A DNA stretch of 64,000 nucleotides. Source: Euonymus europaeus (Eukaryota > Streptophyta > Magnoliopsida > Celastrales > Celastraceae). The DNA is taken from positions 3,286,001-3,350,000 of the forward strand of contig OY756960.1 in NCBI GenBank assembly GCA_963580455.1, written 5' to 3'. The position numbers were made by a program, and so were the translations under genes. Shown one piece after another: positions 1 to 10,399 of the stretch. Position 1 is the stretch's first letter, and each line of letters opens with the position of its first letter. A model generated the notes under the pieces. That model did no database searches. It saw nothing but the letters and a program-made list of their open reading frames with translations, and was not told the DNA's origin.

Positions 1-1075
1 GGATCACATGGATCGTGCAGAGACATTGTTAAAATTGGTATCGTTTTGTTGAACAGTTGGTGTTGTAATTAGTTGATTTTGTTTTTTTTTTCCTTCCATC
101 TATTGGTGCTGTAATTAAGAGATTTAGATGCATGAACTATTTTAGATTGAACAGAGATGAATACTCTGTTTTTTGATCCAATGAACTCTGATTTTAGGTT
201 ATATGACAGGTATGCGATGTCATGTATATTTTCCAATTTTTCAAAAAAAATAGAAAAATGGTTGTCGTAAAAACATTATATTTTTCAGCTGAAGTGTAAA
301 AGTAAAAGAGAATCACTGAATATCTGGGATGTTCCACTACATTTTTAGATAAATGGAACTAGATATATTTCTGTAAGAGTTCGTCCCTACATATTAGTAA
401 CACTTTGTCTATTTTAAGTCTTCCTTTTAGGTCAGTTCATACTGACTCACAAGACTTTGTTTTCATTAAATTCAACATTAATCCATACTAGTTTGAAACC
501 AAGAAAACATTTTATTACTGGTTTAGAAGTTTGACATATTATATTCTGCACTTCGCTTCTTCCTTTGGATGTTGAACCCCCTACTACTTAGTAGCTAATT
601 CAGTACCACCAAATTTGACACTACAAAGACTTGTGACCCTAGCCACTCAAGTCGGATAGTACATTCTCCTCCTTGCTTTGTACAATTGTACGTGAAACCT
701 TCAATGCCAAATTGGTGCATTTTGGTTGCTCAAACTTTAGTGCTTTCTGTGTAAGAGAACAAACAATTAAGCACCAAGTATATCTTTCAACACGTCCACT
801 GCCACTCATAGTGGATGTTCTGAGAACTGGAAAAAGCAATCTGGTCTTGATGTTCAATGTTGTTGAATATAAAAGAGAAGAAAATTTTGTTGCATTAATT
901 GTAATCAAGATGGTGATGCAACTATATGTGAATGGTTGGTCTGTGTAAAATTTTACCCTAATAAAGGTAAATCTTCAGCGCACAAGAGGCTGCAGTGCAC
1001 TCGAATCATGCGTCACTGCAACTCTATCACTGTACCACACGTCGTTAGCCAGGGGATTTGAACTTTCTATGTACG
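1..1075. other. 3' flank of DXS, no gene recognised
   Basis: AT-rich sequence downstream of the DXS stop codon. Short open frames on both strands (about 640-950) overlap each other, have no recognisable protein similarity and look like chance. The part next to position 1075 must contain the DXS 3' UTR and poly(A) site, but I see no decisive signal. Confidence 0.5.
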
Positions 1076-4000
1076 TCAACTTCTCAATGACATGGTTTCT
1101 AGAGCCTCCCTTGTTTGCCCAAGTATGTTAAACACTGTGGCTGCAATGTGGTTTGGTGTGAGACCGGCTTCAGCCAACTGGTCAGCTGGCGATCCATGGT
1201 CGATATATCTATCAGGAAGAACAATTGGTCTCCACTGCAACATGAATTTTAAAACCGGAAACTAGGGTTAATATATACAGTCTAAAGACTCTTGATTCGG
1301 AGATACTCAGTGGCAGTATTAATCTATCTCAACAGAAGTTCCAGTTTTGAAATTTTTAAGCAGCCTCAAAGTAAAGAAATGTAAATATTTGGGGCAACTA
1401 AGATTGTGCTATAAATACTATATAAAGATTTAAGGATGGCTTAGAGTTATACCTTTAATTTACCATCGAGAAGACCCTCAAGCGCCATGAACTGAGCAAC
1501 ATGAGATCCAAAGCCACCAATTGATCCTTCTTCTACTGTAATCAATACTTCATGTGATTTTGCTAGGCTGCAAATAAGGACACGGTCCAACGGCTTGCAG
1601 AATCGTGCATCTGCAACGGTTACCTTCAAGCCATGATGTTCAACCAGAGAGGCAGCGGCTAAACAGCTGTGAACTGCTGTCCCATATCCCAATAGTGCCA
1701 CTCTCTCCCCTTCAATCAATATCCTTCCTTTCCCAACCTGTACAAAATTATCGAATAGGTCATTAAGATTCCATAGAGCGGGCAAGCTGGATGGATGTGT
1801 TTGCAGAGGAGACTCAATTGAGCTTTACCTCAAGTGGAATCCCTTTGTTTCCCGGGGGAAGCTGAACGCCTACCCCATTACCTCTTGGATATCGAAAACA
1901 ACTAGGCCGATCATTTATGGCAGCAGCGGTAGCAACCATCTTAAAAAGCTCTGCTTCATCAGCAGCAGCCATCACAACCATATTAGGAAGGCATGCCATG
2001 TAAGTGACGTCAAACGAACCACAATGTGTTGGACCATCTGCACCGACTAGTCCGGCTCTGTCCATTGCAAATCTTACAGGCAGCTTCTGTAGGTCCACAT
2101 CATGCATCACCTGGAACAAGTGGAAAGAGCACATTCATAATAGAACTTTCCATAACTGGAACAATAGGAAGGAAAAAGCTTTGGACTTACCTGGTCATAT
2201 GCCCTCTGCAAGAAGGATGAGTATATAGCACAAAATGGTTTGAGGCCTTCACATGCCAACCCTGCAGCAAAAGTAACGGCATGCTGCTCTGCTATCCCAA
2301 CATCAAAGCATCTTGTGGGGAAGTGGCGAAGGAAAAGATTCAATCCTGTTCCACCACCCATTGCAGCGTGGATTGCAACGATATCTTTATCTGCCTCTGC
2401 TTCGGCAATCAAAGCCTCGGCAAAATAAGTTGTGTAAGACTTGGTAGGGGCCCTGGCTTTCAACTGCTTTCCAGTAGCTGGATCGAACTTCGCTACTCCT
2501 GAAAAGGGAAACCAAGTATTCAGTTCTCCCTCCAATTACCTTTTGATTCTCACAAAGTCATGATAACATAGACATTTTAATTTGATAGTACCATGATACT
2601 TGTCGGCAGCCCTCTCAGCATATGGATATCCACGACCTTTTTCTGTGACAACATGTATGAGGACTGGACCTGTCGTCTTTGTACTCTTCACCTCTTTGAG
2701 AATGGAAACAAGATCATCAATGTTGTGACCATCAACAGGACCAATATAATAAAGTCCAAGCTCTTCAAACAATGTAGAGCCAGAACCACTAATCATCCCT
2801 CGAGCATATTCATCAACTTTAGCTGCCAGTTCATGCATCGGTCCACCGATTTGTTTGGTAACTCCCTGAAACTCATTATCAATAAAACAAGAACCTATTC
2901 CGAACACATTCCAGGATGGGAGTGCTTGCATACAGACTTCTATGAGGAATTTCTTACCTTTGCAACTTCTCTCAGTTCTCGGAGAGGCCTGTTTGATTGC
3001 AGCCTACTGAGAACACTGCTCAAAGCTCCTACCGGTGGAATGGGCCCATCGAGAGTAGCCGTGGGCAAAGAAACCTGCTTGTTGTCATTAAGGATGACAA
3101 TCATATCAGTATCCAGGTACCCCGCATTATTCATGGCTTCATAAGCTTGTCCCGCTGTCATGGCACCATCACCTATTACTGCAATAACATTGTTCTTTCT
3201 ACCTTTCAAATCCCTTCCCACAGCCATCCCTGATCAACCAAACAACCCTAATTAATATATCTGAATATGAAATATGCAGAAACTAGGCAGGCTGTATTTG
3301 TTTTACTACAATTTGGACTGACAACCAACTCAGCACTTGAGCATTAGGAATTTAGGATACAGTATTTGCATAAGAATATTATGCATGCAAGGAAACTCAT
3401 GGGTAAACAAACCAAACCTAAATTAAAGCAGTTTCCAACAAATTACTAACGTAGAAGAAAGAGATTAAGTCCCTAGTTTGAACTTTCATCGACAAATTTC
3501 AATTCAAGATAGCCGGCCTTAATGTAGGAAAAAACCGATATAAGTGACCTTGATGTAAATTCATATTCTGAACTACTTAGATTCGAAAGGAGCAGTATTC
3601 TGAACTACTTAGATTCGAAAGGAGCAGATTCCTATTACCTAGGCCAGCAGAGATGCTAGTGGAGCTGTGACCAGCGCCAAAGCTATCATATTCACTCTCT
3701 GAACGCTTTGTGAATCCAGACAATCCATTTGTCTGTCTTATTGTGCTCATCTTATCCCTTCTCCCAGTAAGGATTTTGTGGGGGTAAGTCTGCAATACCA
3801 TACTAGCGAAATCACAAATACAACTAAATCATCCGAAATATATATATTCCGCTACTTTATACATGTCTCTTTACACAAGCTACAATATATGAAAATTTGA
3901 AGATTGCATCAGAAGATTCAGAACCTGATGGCCAACATCCCATAGTATTTTGTCTTGAGGGCAATTGAACACATAATGAAGAGCCACAGTGAGCTCGACG

Positions 4001-5323
4001 ACACCAAGGCTTGAGCCTAAATGACCCCCAGTGTTGGAGACACTAAATATGACATCAGAACGCAGCTCATCCGCTAGTTGATTCAGCTCCTATAGCAAAT
4101 ATGAGAATTCCTAAATATATTTTTACTTATCAATTTGTTACTAAGCACATACAATCACACATTCAGGGTCTTAGCTGAGTACCTTCATAGATAGATTCTT
4201 CATGTGAATTGGATAGTTTACTGTGTCCAAGAGAGGTGTTGGTGGTTTTTGCGAGTGATACTCTCCCATTTCTGACAGTGAAGCGCAAACCCCTTTTGGC
4301 CCTTTCCCTGGCTGTAACTAAACAGAAGAAAAGTACCAAATTTTTTTACATTTCGTGTAATCTGTTAGAAAGGAAAAGAAAAAAAAAGGTATATTATCAC
4401 ATATAGGCTTGAAGATCAATTCAGAAGTACTTTATCTTTATTTTATTGTTATAACAATGACAGACAGAATTAGTTTAGTTTTGGCAAGTGAAACTTCACA
4501 AATTGAAAGAAAAAAAAAATCTGACTCCAATTTGTGAAGAAACAATATGTTGTGGGCTCTTTCTCGATTCTAAGACTCGAACAACGCCATACAAGTTTTC
4601 CCTTTAAACATCCCTTTAAACATCGAATATGAGGCTAAACTCGGGCGGTCAAGGCATGCACACAAAAATTTCCTCCTCGTTAGAGCTATTTTATGTAAAC
4701 CCTAAAACATATTTCTTATTTCCAATTAGATTCAAAATCACGTAAGCAGTCATTATTCACTCGTAAGAAATCCGAAACATGTTGGGTCAAAGTCAATATA
4801 TGGTCACAAGGGTATTCTTCTTAGTATCATTCTTGTTCTTTTAATAAATTTTCTCTTTACTGATAAAAAAAAAGGGTATTCTTCTTAGTAGGAATCAAAT
4901 TAAAGACCTTCCGAGCAATTTGATCAGAGAGATTGACCGTTAAGCTATCACCCCAGTGTTCAATAGTAAGAACCCGTTAATTAGGTGCGGGCTAAACATT
5001 CTATGAAATAAAAACTCGGATTTCTAGGATAGATTTAGCTAAAAGACAGCAATAGCTGCGTTCAGTTGCATGGGTCTCCGATATTTTGACAAAATGAACA
5101 AAACCCATTAATCTTTGCCGTGTTTAGGCACATGGGGATTCTTCCATATGTGCAAAGATTGGCAGAACAGATAGAAATGTCAAACCTGATTGAGTCTGCA
5201 TAGAGAGTGGCAGAACAGATCCGTTCCACATAACAAATGAGAAGAGAAAGAACCGGTCTTCTGAGAATTCAAAAGGCCTGCCTTGTTGATATGAGTGGGG
5301 AATGAAAATGCAGAGAGAGCCAT
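1076..5323 (-). CDS. DXS: 1-deoxy-D-xylulose-5-phosphate synthase, plastidial (DXS)
   Basis: Condenses pyruvate and glyceraldehyde-3-phosphate to DXP with thiamine diphosphate, the entry and main flux-control step of the plastid MEP isoprenoid pathway. Exons on the minus strand: 5323-5186, 4311-4183, 4089-3925, 3789-3639, 3229-2958, 2865-2592, 2498-2191, 2110-1829, 1737-1453, 1234-1076. All junctions are GT..AG and sum to 2163 nt (720 codons), the usual family length. The start gives MALSAFSFP followed by a Ser-rich, weakly acidic stretch, as in chloroplast transit peptides; an upstream in-frame Met is out of keeping with the family. Visible landmarks are [19 protein letters not shown], the [10 protein letters not shown] segment with the conserved His, the TPP motif [10 protein letters not shown]...NDN, the [13 protein letters not shown] segment with the catalytic Glu, and [13 protein letters not shown]. 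The sequence looks like class I (CLA1-like, photosynthetic) DXS, which is an inference. It has Thr where most homologues have Ser in HQ(S)YPHK. Confidence 0.96.
3564..3627. repeat. perfect 2 x 32-bp tandem duplication in DXS intron 4
   Basis: The block 3564-3595 is repeated exactly at 3596-3627. It lies in the intron between coding exons 4 and 5, ending about 10 nt from the exon 4 splice donor (GT at 3638-3637 on the minus strand). Identity of the copies implies a recent event. Confidence 0.9.
4873..4965 (-). mobile_element. possible tRNA-derived SINE head in DXS intron 1
   Basis: On the minus strand GATAGCTTAACGGTCAATC resembles a Pol III A box, followed about 35 nt later by a B-box-like TTTAATTTGATTCC. 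The 17-bp string GGGTATTCTTCTTAGTA occurs at about 4811 and again at about 4874. Boundaries and family are uncertain. Confidence 0.3.
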
Positions 5324-5560
5324 TACAGACCCACCAACAAGAGCAGCAGCAAAGAGCCTTAAAGTTGTCAAAAAATCAAAGGCAATTGTGACAAAGAAAG
5401 ATCGGCAAGTGCAGAGATAATGAAAAAAATGAAAAGAAAAAAAAAAGGTTCTCTTCGTCCACTTATGCCGATAGTGGTGATATAGTGCTGAAGAAGTTGA
5501 AAACAAAAGAGAGAGAGAAAGGTGGCCAGGTTCAAAGTGTTTCAGACAGGTTCACTCTCA
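5324..5560 (-). promoter_or_regulatory. 5' UTR and proximal promoter of DXS
   Basis: Immediately upstream of the DXS start codon. On the coding strand it carries a CT-rich run (CTTTCTCTCTCTC at about 5510-5523), as often found in plant leaders near the transcription start. I cannot place the start site or a convincing TATA box. Confidence 0.4.
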
Positions 5561-5664
5561 TTGGGCCACATCATCACAAATCACTAATGGATAACTTGAG
5601 ATTTTACGGGTCAAGTAGCATGCCTAAGTCAACAGTGTCATAGTCATCGCGTAAGAAATAAGTC

Positions 5665-6195
5665 ACAGAATTTACAGCGGAGAAACAGAAATCAAACTCA
5701 TATAATCATGAGAATATATTCAATACAAGGCTCGCATTTTATCACTAGGACATATGTCCGGCGGCATAAATGAATAGCTTTGTTGGATGGTTAGGTGCAC
5801 TCAAATTAATAATATTTATTGATTGATTGACATGGTAACAATATCTTATATTATATCTCTTTATCTTTTAAATGGATAGAATATAAACTATTTGAGTAAG
5901 GCAATTAAGATCAAACATGAAAAGGGTGTGAAAACATTTTAGCGAATTTAGAGGTGAAAATATAAAGAAAATGTCGGTAAAGCTATTTTCCTCACATCCT
6001 CATTCCTAACAATATTTTAGATGACACGGTTGTACTATTTCACATGGTATTGATATATTTAAATTAAAACTTTAATTTGAATATTTAAATTTAAAACTTT
6101 AGAAATGAAAAAAAAATACTTTTTGTAAATTTTTTATATGAATGAAATAATATAAAAATGAAATATTTTGAAATTTTAAGACAAGAGTGATAGGG
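5665..6195. repeat. dispersed repeat, copy 1 (uninserted)
   Basis: Diverged direct repeat of 7577-7830 plus 8629-8940. Shared blocks include AATAGCTTTG(T/C)TGGATGG, ATTAAGATCAAACATGAAAAGG and GAATGAAATAATATAAAAA. It keeps the joined sequence TTAAGATCAAAC where copy 2 carries an 800-bp insertion, so it serves as an empty-site reference. No coding capacity; the repeat family is unidentified. Confidence 0.75.
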
Positions 6196-7264
6196 AATTC
6201 TTCTCTCAATAGGAATGCATGCTCCGATGCGAAGTGGAAAGTCTCCTTTTGTTCTTGTAAATCTTTAATTTCTAATTAGATAAATTAATAATTTGGATTG
6301 ATGTTGGTCGTCAGATACTTGACACGTATCATTCGGTGGAATTGATCAAAAGGTTCGTGGATTCGGGTCGTGCTTCAATTAAGAAGACTTTGGAACTAAT
6401 GCTACACTAGGATGATCAAATACATGAAAGATTCTACAACTTATAGTAATGAAATGTAAAACAGTTCTAATGAAACGATAAAAGGTGGCAAAAACTTACT
6501 TTAAACTAAGGATATCAAAAGGGGTACAAACTGTGACTATGATTAGTTGCCTACTAATCTATCTTGCCTTAGAGAAAGTAGAATTTTTGTGTTGGTTTTG
6601 AACCCTTTTACATTTACTTTAGAGTCCTATTTATGCAAATCTAAGAGCGGTTACAAGAATTCAAAGGCTTCAAAGTTCAAACCGATTTGCAACCGTTGAT
6701 GCTCCTTCTTTAGACCAATAAGATAATCTCAAATAGTAACCTTGATCGACAACCCATTTGTCTTGCTTGTTGACTCTTATCTCGTCTTGATTCATGTATG
6801 GCATCACTTGAAAGATTAAATGAGTTCAGTTGATCTCTCTAACAATCAATCGAAGATCCATCTTCCACCTCCACAGCCACCATACTTCCATCTATCGATC
6901 ATAGGCTCGCTCACTCAATCAATTGATATTTGATTAATTGGTGTGTGAAAGTGAGTTGTAGTGTAGTGTGAACATGATAGAGATGTGCATGAGCTTGAGT
7001 TGTAGTGTATGGCATGATATGTATCGATGTCAATTATCTGTAATTAAAGAGTGTATATATGTGTCGATGTCAATTATTCGATAAGTATCTTTTCTTACTG
7101 AAAGAGATTGATGTGAATATACCATTGAAGGAAACAATATTCAACTTGGAGGTTTTTTGGATACAAATTCATAATCTCCCAGTTAATTGATTCTTTTTTG
7201 GATAAGGTTATCAATGGATGTGAATTATAACTCTAATGGAATTGGTTGAGGGCCTTTTTTAAGC
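6196..7264. other. intergenic, no gene recognised
   Basis: AT-rich DNA with no long open frame and no domain I recognise. At about 6950-7090 short phrases (GAGTTGTAGTGTA; CGATGTCAATTAT) occur twice, suggesting a small degenerate tandem duplication. Confidence 0.4.
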
Positions 7265-7410
7265 GTTCAGGTGGAGATTTTTGTTACGCAACCTTTATTG
7301 AGGGGAAAATTAATCCAATTACCTCAAAGAGAATTTACTCTTGGTCTTCGTTATGAAAACCTCCCTCATTTTTGTTTTCAATGTGGCTCTATAGTACGCA
7401 AAATGGGGTT
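7265..7410 (+). pseudogene. LINE ORF1 zinc-knuckle remnant
   Basis: Reading from 7265 gives VQVEIFVTQPLLRGKLIQLP and then FTLGLRYENLPHFCFQCG. This matches the pattern of the plant DUF4283/zf-CCHC_4 protein encoded by LINE-type retrotransposons (RYE.LP.FCF.CG..GH). Only the first Cys pair remains, and the frame then breaks down into a short local duplication of GCAAAATGGGGTTTG. No flanking LINE body is visible. It is a dead fragment. Confidence 0.6.
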
Positions 7411-8035
7411 TGTTCTACAACATATGCAAAATGGGGTTTGGTTATGAGCGGGTTTCAATAGTCGGCGACAACAATCTACAAAATATGCATCTCAATCACA
7501 TGGTAGGAAGGTGCCAACCTCCAAGTCCAAGTAACCTACCTACGCTGGCTATAGCCTCAGCCATTATGTAAGAGGTATGTCACAGGATGTACAGCGCAGA
7601 ATCAAGAATTGAATCACAAGGCTACCTCATATGCCCGGGGGCCACAAATGGATAGCTTTGCTGGATGGATAGGTGCACTCAAATCAATATTTATTGATTA
7701 ACATCGTAACGATATCTTAGATTAGATTTCTCTTTTTTTTCCTTTTTCCCTTTTGATGCCAATGAGCACTATATAAATGGAAAGAAGAGATGGACAGCAC
7801 ATAAACTATTTAAGTAACGTCATTAAGATTGATGATGCACAGACCTGGGCCTGGTACACACCATGTGAGGAATTGTCCGCTCTGGGCCGCAAGCGGACCG
7901 CACGGCTTTATTTCAGGCAAAGCCCGCCTCCATAGCCCACTCAGCTGTCCAGGGTTTCGGCGGAGTGTGATGCCCGCGCTGGGGATCGAACTCCTAACCT
8001 CGTGGATGTGAGCGGAACTACTACCACCGAGCTGA

Positions 8036-8217
8036 TCAGCTCGGTGGTAGTGGGTGTTTCTCGTCCCGCTTACATGAGGTGAGGAGTTCGAGCCCCAGCG
8101 CTCACACTCCGCCGACACCCATACAAGTGCGCGATGGGGGCATGTCCATGGAGGTCTTAAAATGGGTTGGGCCTAAGGTCGTGTGTCCCGGCCTCCAACC
8201 CAAAAGGCGCCTTTTAT
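8036..8217 (+). mobile_element. diverged SINE-like unit inside the fold-back element
   Basis: It shares the AGCTCGGTGGTAG and GAGTTCGAGCCCC boxes with the flanking A units, but its body differs (GCGCGATGGGGGCATGTCC, GTGTGTCCCGGCC). It ends in CTTTTAT before the next A unit. It looks like a different subfamily or an older copy. Confidence 0.55.
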
Positions 8218-8627
8218 GATGATGCACAGACCTGGGCCTGGTACACACCATGTGAGGAATTGTCCGCTCTGGGCCGCAAGCGGACCGCACGGCTTTATTT
8301 CAGGCAAAGCCCGCCTCCATAGCCCACTCAGCTGTCCAGGGTTTCGGCGGAGTGTGATGCCCGCGCTGGGGATCGAACTCCTAACCTCGTGGATGTGAGC
8401 GGAACTACTACCACCAAGCTGATCAGCTCGGTGGTAGTAGTTCCGCTCACATCCACGAGGTTAGGAGTTCGATCCCCAGCGCGGGCATCACACTCCGCCG
8501 AAACCCTGGACAGCTGAGTGGGCTATGGAGGCGGGCTTTGCCTGAAATAAAGCCGTGCGGTCCGCTTGCGGCCCAGAGCGGACAATTCCTCACATGGTGT
8601 GTACCAGGCCCAGGTCTGTGCATCATC
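8218..8627. repeat. 205-bp-arm palindrome with no spacer
   Basis: Arms 8218-8422 and 8423-8627 are reverse complements. The only mismatch I see is position 8416 (a) against 8429 (c). The centre is GCTGATCAGC. A transcript of either strand would fold into a hairpin of about 200 bp. Confidence 0.85.
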
Positions 8628-8940
8628 AAAGATCAAACATGAAAAGGGTGTAAAAACATTTTCGTGAATTTGGAGATAGAAATAGAAATAAAATATGGGT
8701 AAATCTATTTTCCTTGCATCCTCATTCCTACCAACATTTTAGATCACAGGGTTGTACTATTTCACATTGTATTGATATATTTAAATTAAAAATAATACTT
8801 TAATTTGAATATTCAAATTAAAAACTTTTCTAAAAAATAATTTTTATAATTTTTTTATGTGAATGAAATAATATAAAAACGACATATTTAGAAATTTGAA
8901 AATCTCTATTATTACAAGAGTGATATGGAAACTTTTTATG

Positions 8941-9267
8941 ACAGAAATTTGGAAATCACACTAATTGGGGTTTGATTTTGATATTCTCAAGCATTATTCT
9001 TATGGTAATTAATAAATAAAATAATTATAGATTTTATGTATTCGGATGCCAAATCACTTTTTATATGTATCTGTCTTTGGGAAGAAATAATTCTTCATTC
9101 ATAGGAATCCAATTTCTTTGGAATTCTAAATACCAAGGATTTCATCAACCAAATAAAGAAATTATTGGCAAAAAAAAAAAAAACTCTTATTCCTAAAAAG
9201 GTTGATTCTATCTTTACACATTAATATTAGGGAACTCAGTAATAATCATCTCAAAATCATCATAATG
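8941..9267. other. AT-rich intergenic stretch
   Basis: No open frame, repeat or promoter signature that I can support. It contains an A-run at about 9171-9183. Confidence 0.4.
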
Positions 9268-9413
9268 TGTGATATCCATTCATTGAATATGACCGTCACA
9301 ACAACGAACTCATAGGTGTGATATACATTCATTGAATATGGACATCATAACAATGAACTCATAGGTGTGATATCCATTCATTGGATATGGACATCATAAC
9401 AATGAACTCATAG
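9268..9413. repeat. three-copy 49-bp tandem repeat
   Basis: Units start at 9268, 9317 and 9366 with TGTGATATMCATTCATTG. They are near identical, with two to six substitutions between copies. No coding potential. Confidence 0.85.
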
Positions 9414-9549
9414 AAAATGTCACATTGTTTTTTATTAAAGGTCCACTGGTCACACATCGTTAAGTTTTGTATAAGGGGCATGAACGTCACTACATGGTGG
9501 ATGGAAACTATCAAAATCTCAACCCCCTAATGAGAATAGAATCTTAGAC

Positions 9550-10030
9550 CTAAGGGTCGGCATCGAATCAAGCCGGCCCAAAATATGAGGCTCAAGCATG
9601 GTCTTAGCCCAAGCTCGAATATCGGCTTCAGCTCGAGTTTGGGTCAGACTTGGTATAAAAACTTGAGCCTAAGCCCGGCCTAAACCCAAGAAGTTCAAGC
9701 TTAGACTTTAATTATTTTTATCATATATATTTATTAAATAAATAAATAAGTTTTAAAAAATATATATACATATTAAAATTTTAAAATATGTATGTTGCAC
9801 TGCGAGTGCATATATATATATATATATGTAGTATGTAATATTTTTCAAGCTGGTGAGTATGTAATATTTTTCAAGCTGGTCCGAAATGATCAGGCTTCGG
9901 GCTGAGCTCTGCCCTAAAATGGAGCCCAGGCCAGCCCAAGTCCCAAGGCTTAGAGTCGAGTTATCAAAGTCCGATGTCATTTCAGATTTGGGCCGGACTT
10001 TGACATGCAGACCGTTTGATAACCCGTACT
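9550..10030. repeat. probable DNA-transposon remnant rich in AAGCCCGGCC-type motifs
   Basis: The ends are rich in short GC-rich words (CAAGCCGGCCC, AAGCCCGGCC at about 9570-9690; CAGGCCAGCCCAAG at about 9930) around an AT-rich core with a (TA)n run at about 9810. This resembles the TAGGGGTGG...GGGCC class of non-autonomous hAT-like repeats. I could not define termini or a target duplication. Confidence 0.3.
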
Positions 10031-10289
10031 TAGATCTCAAGATCCTAAGACAGACCATCCGATTAAACTACCTGTTATTCTCAAATGTGTCATATTGTTG
10101 TAATGTTTTCAGAACAATTATCATTAAAATCTTTATCTTATTTTATTTTATTTTAACATCTTAGTGTGAAGTTGACGTAACGCATCAAATAAAATTGTGG
10201 ACCTCGTCAGTCCACGATTTGATTGGTAATTTGGTACCTCTTTCTGTAAAGGGTGCTATTTGACATAAATGAAAAGAGACGACCCAAAA

Positions 10290-10385
10290 TCATGGGTTGA
10301 CCCAGTGGTGGAGCTTAAGACCTGAGATCTTTGGGTCAATTCCGCTTGCGATGGGTGGGGTGAGATTATTTGTACTTTTGGCCTC
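10290..10385 (+). mobile_element. tRNA-derived SINE-like fragment
   Basis: GACCCAGTGGTGGAGCTTAAG (A-box-like) is followed by TTTGGGTCAATTCCGC (B-box-like) at SINE-like spacing, with a short GC-rich body. No clear target duplication or tail. Confidence 0.4.
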
Positions 10386-10399
10386 ACGATGAGAAAAGG

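Larger units (their letters stand above)
7830..8628. mobile_element. fold-back element built from SINE-like units
   Basis: GC-rich island in AT-rich DNA. It starts TGATGATGCAC and ends GTGCATCATCA, flanked by the direct repeat AAGAT (7825-7829 and 8629-8633). The uninserted copy near 5910 has a single TTAAGATCAAAC, confirming insertion. Layout: unit A reverse (7830-8035), diverged unit B forward (8036-8217), unit A reverse (8218-8422), unit A forward (8423-8628). The three A units look identical over at least 183 bp. In forward orientation each A unit begins with AGCTCGGTGGTAG (A-box-like) and, about 30 nt on, GAGTTCGATCCCC (B-box-like), as in tRNA-derived SINEs. There is no protein gene. It is either a SINE cluster or a foldback transposon with about 205-bp terminal inverted repeats. 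Confidence 0.8.
7577..8940. repeat. dispersed repeat, copy 2 (interrupted)
   Basis: Direct repeat of 5665-6195 interrupted at 7830 by the 799-bp fold-back element. The two halves, 7577-7829 and 8629-8940, align to copy 1 with many substitutions and small indels, so the duplication is far older than the insertion. Confidence 0.7.

Noticed and set aside
639..948. Overlapping open frames on both strands left of DXS
   Set aside because: About 90 codons each, overlapping in opposite directions, low-complexity and without recognisable domains; consistent with chance in AT-rich DNA.
8036..8480. tRNA gene
   Set aside because: A- and B-box-like strings are present, but there is no acceptor-stem pairing, anticodon arm or CCA-proximal structure; it fits a SINE head.
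7810..8629. Repeated 60-codon open frames (MMMHRPGPGTHHV...) in the fold-back element
   Set aside because: Identical because the DNA units are identical. The GC-rich SINE-like sequence is open in several frames, and nothing suggests translation.
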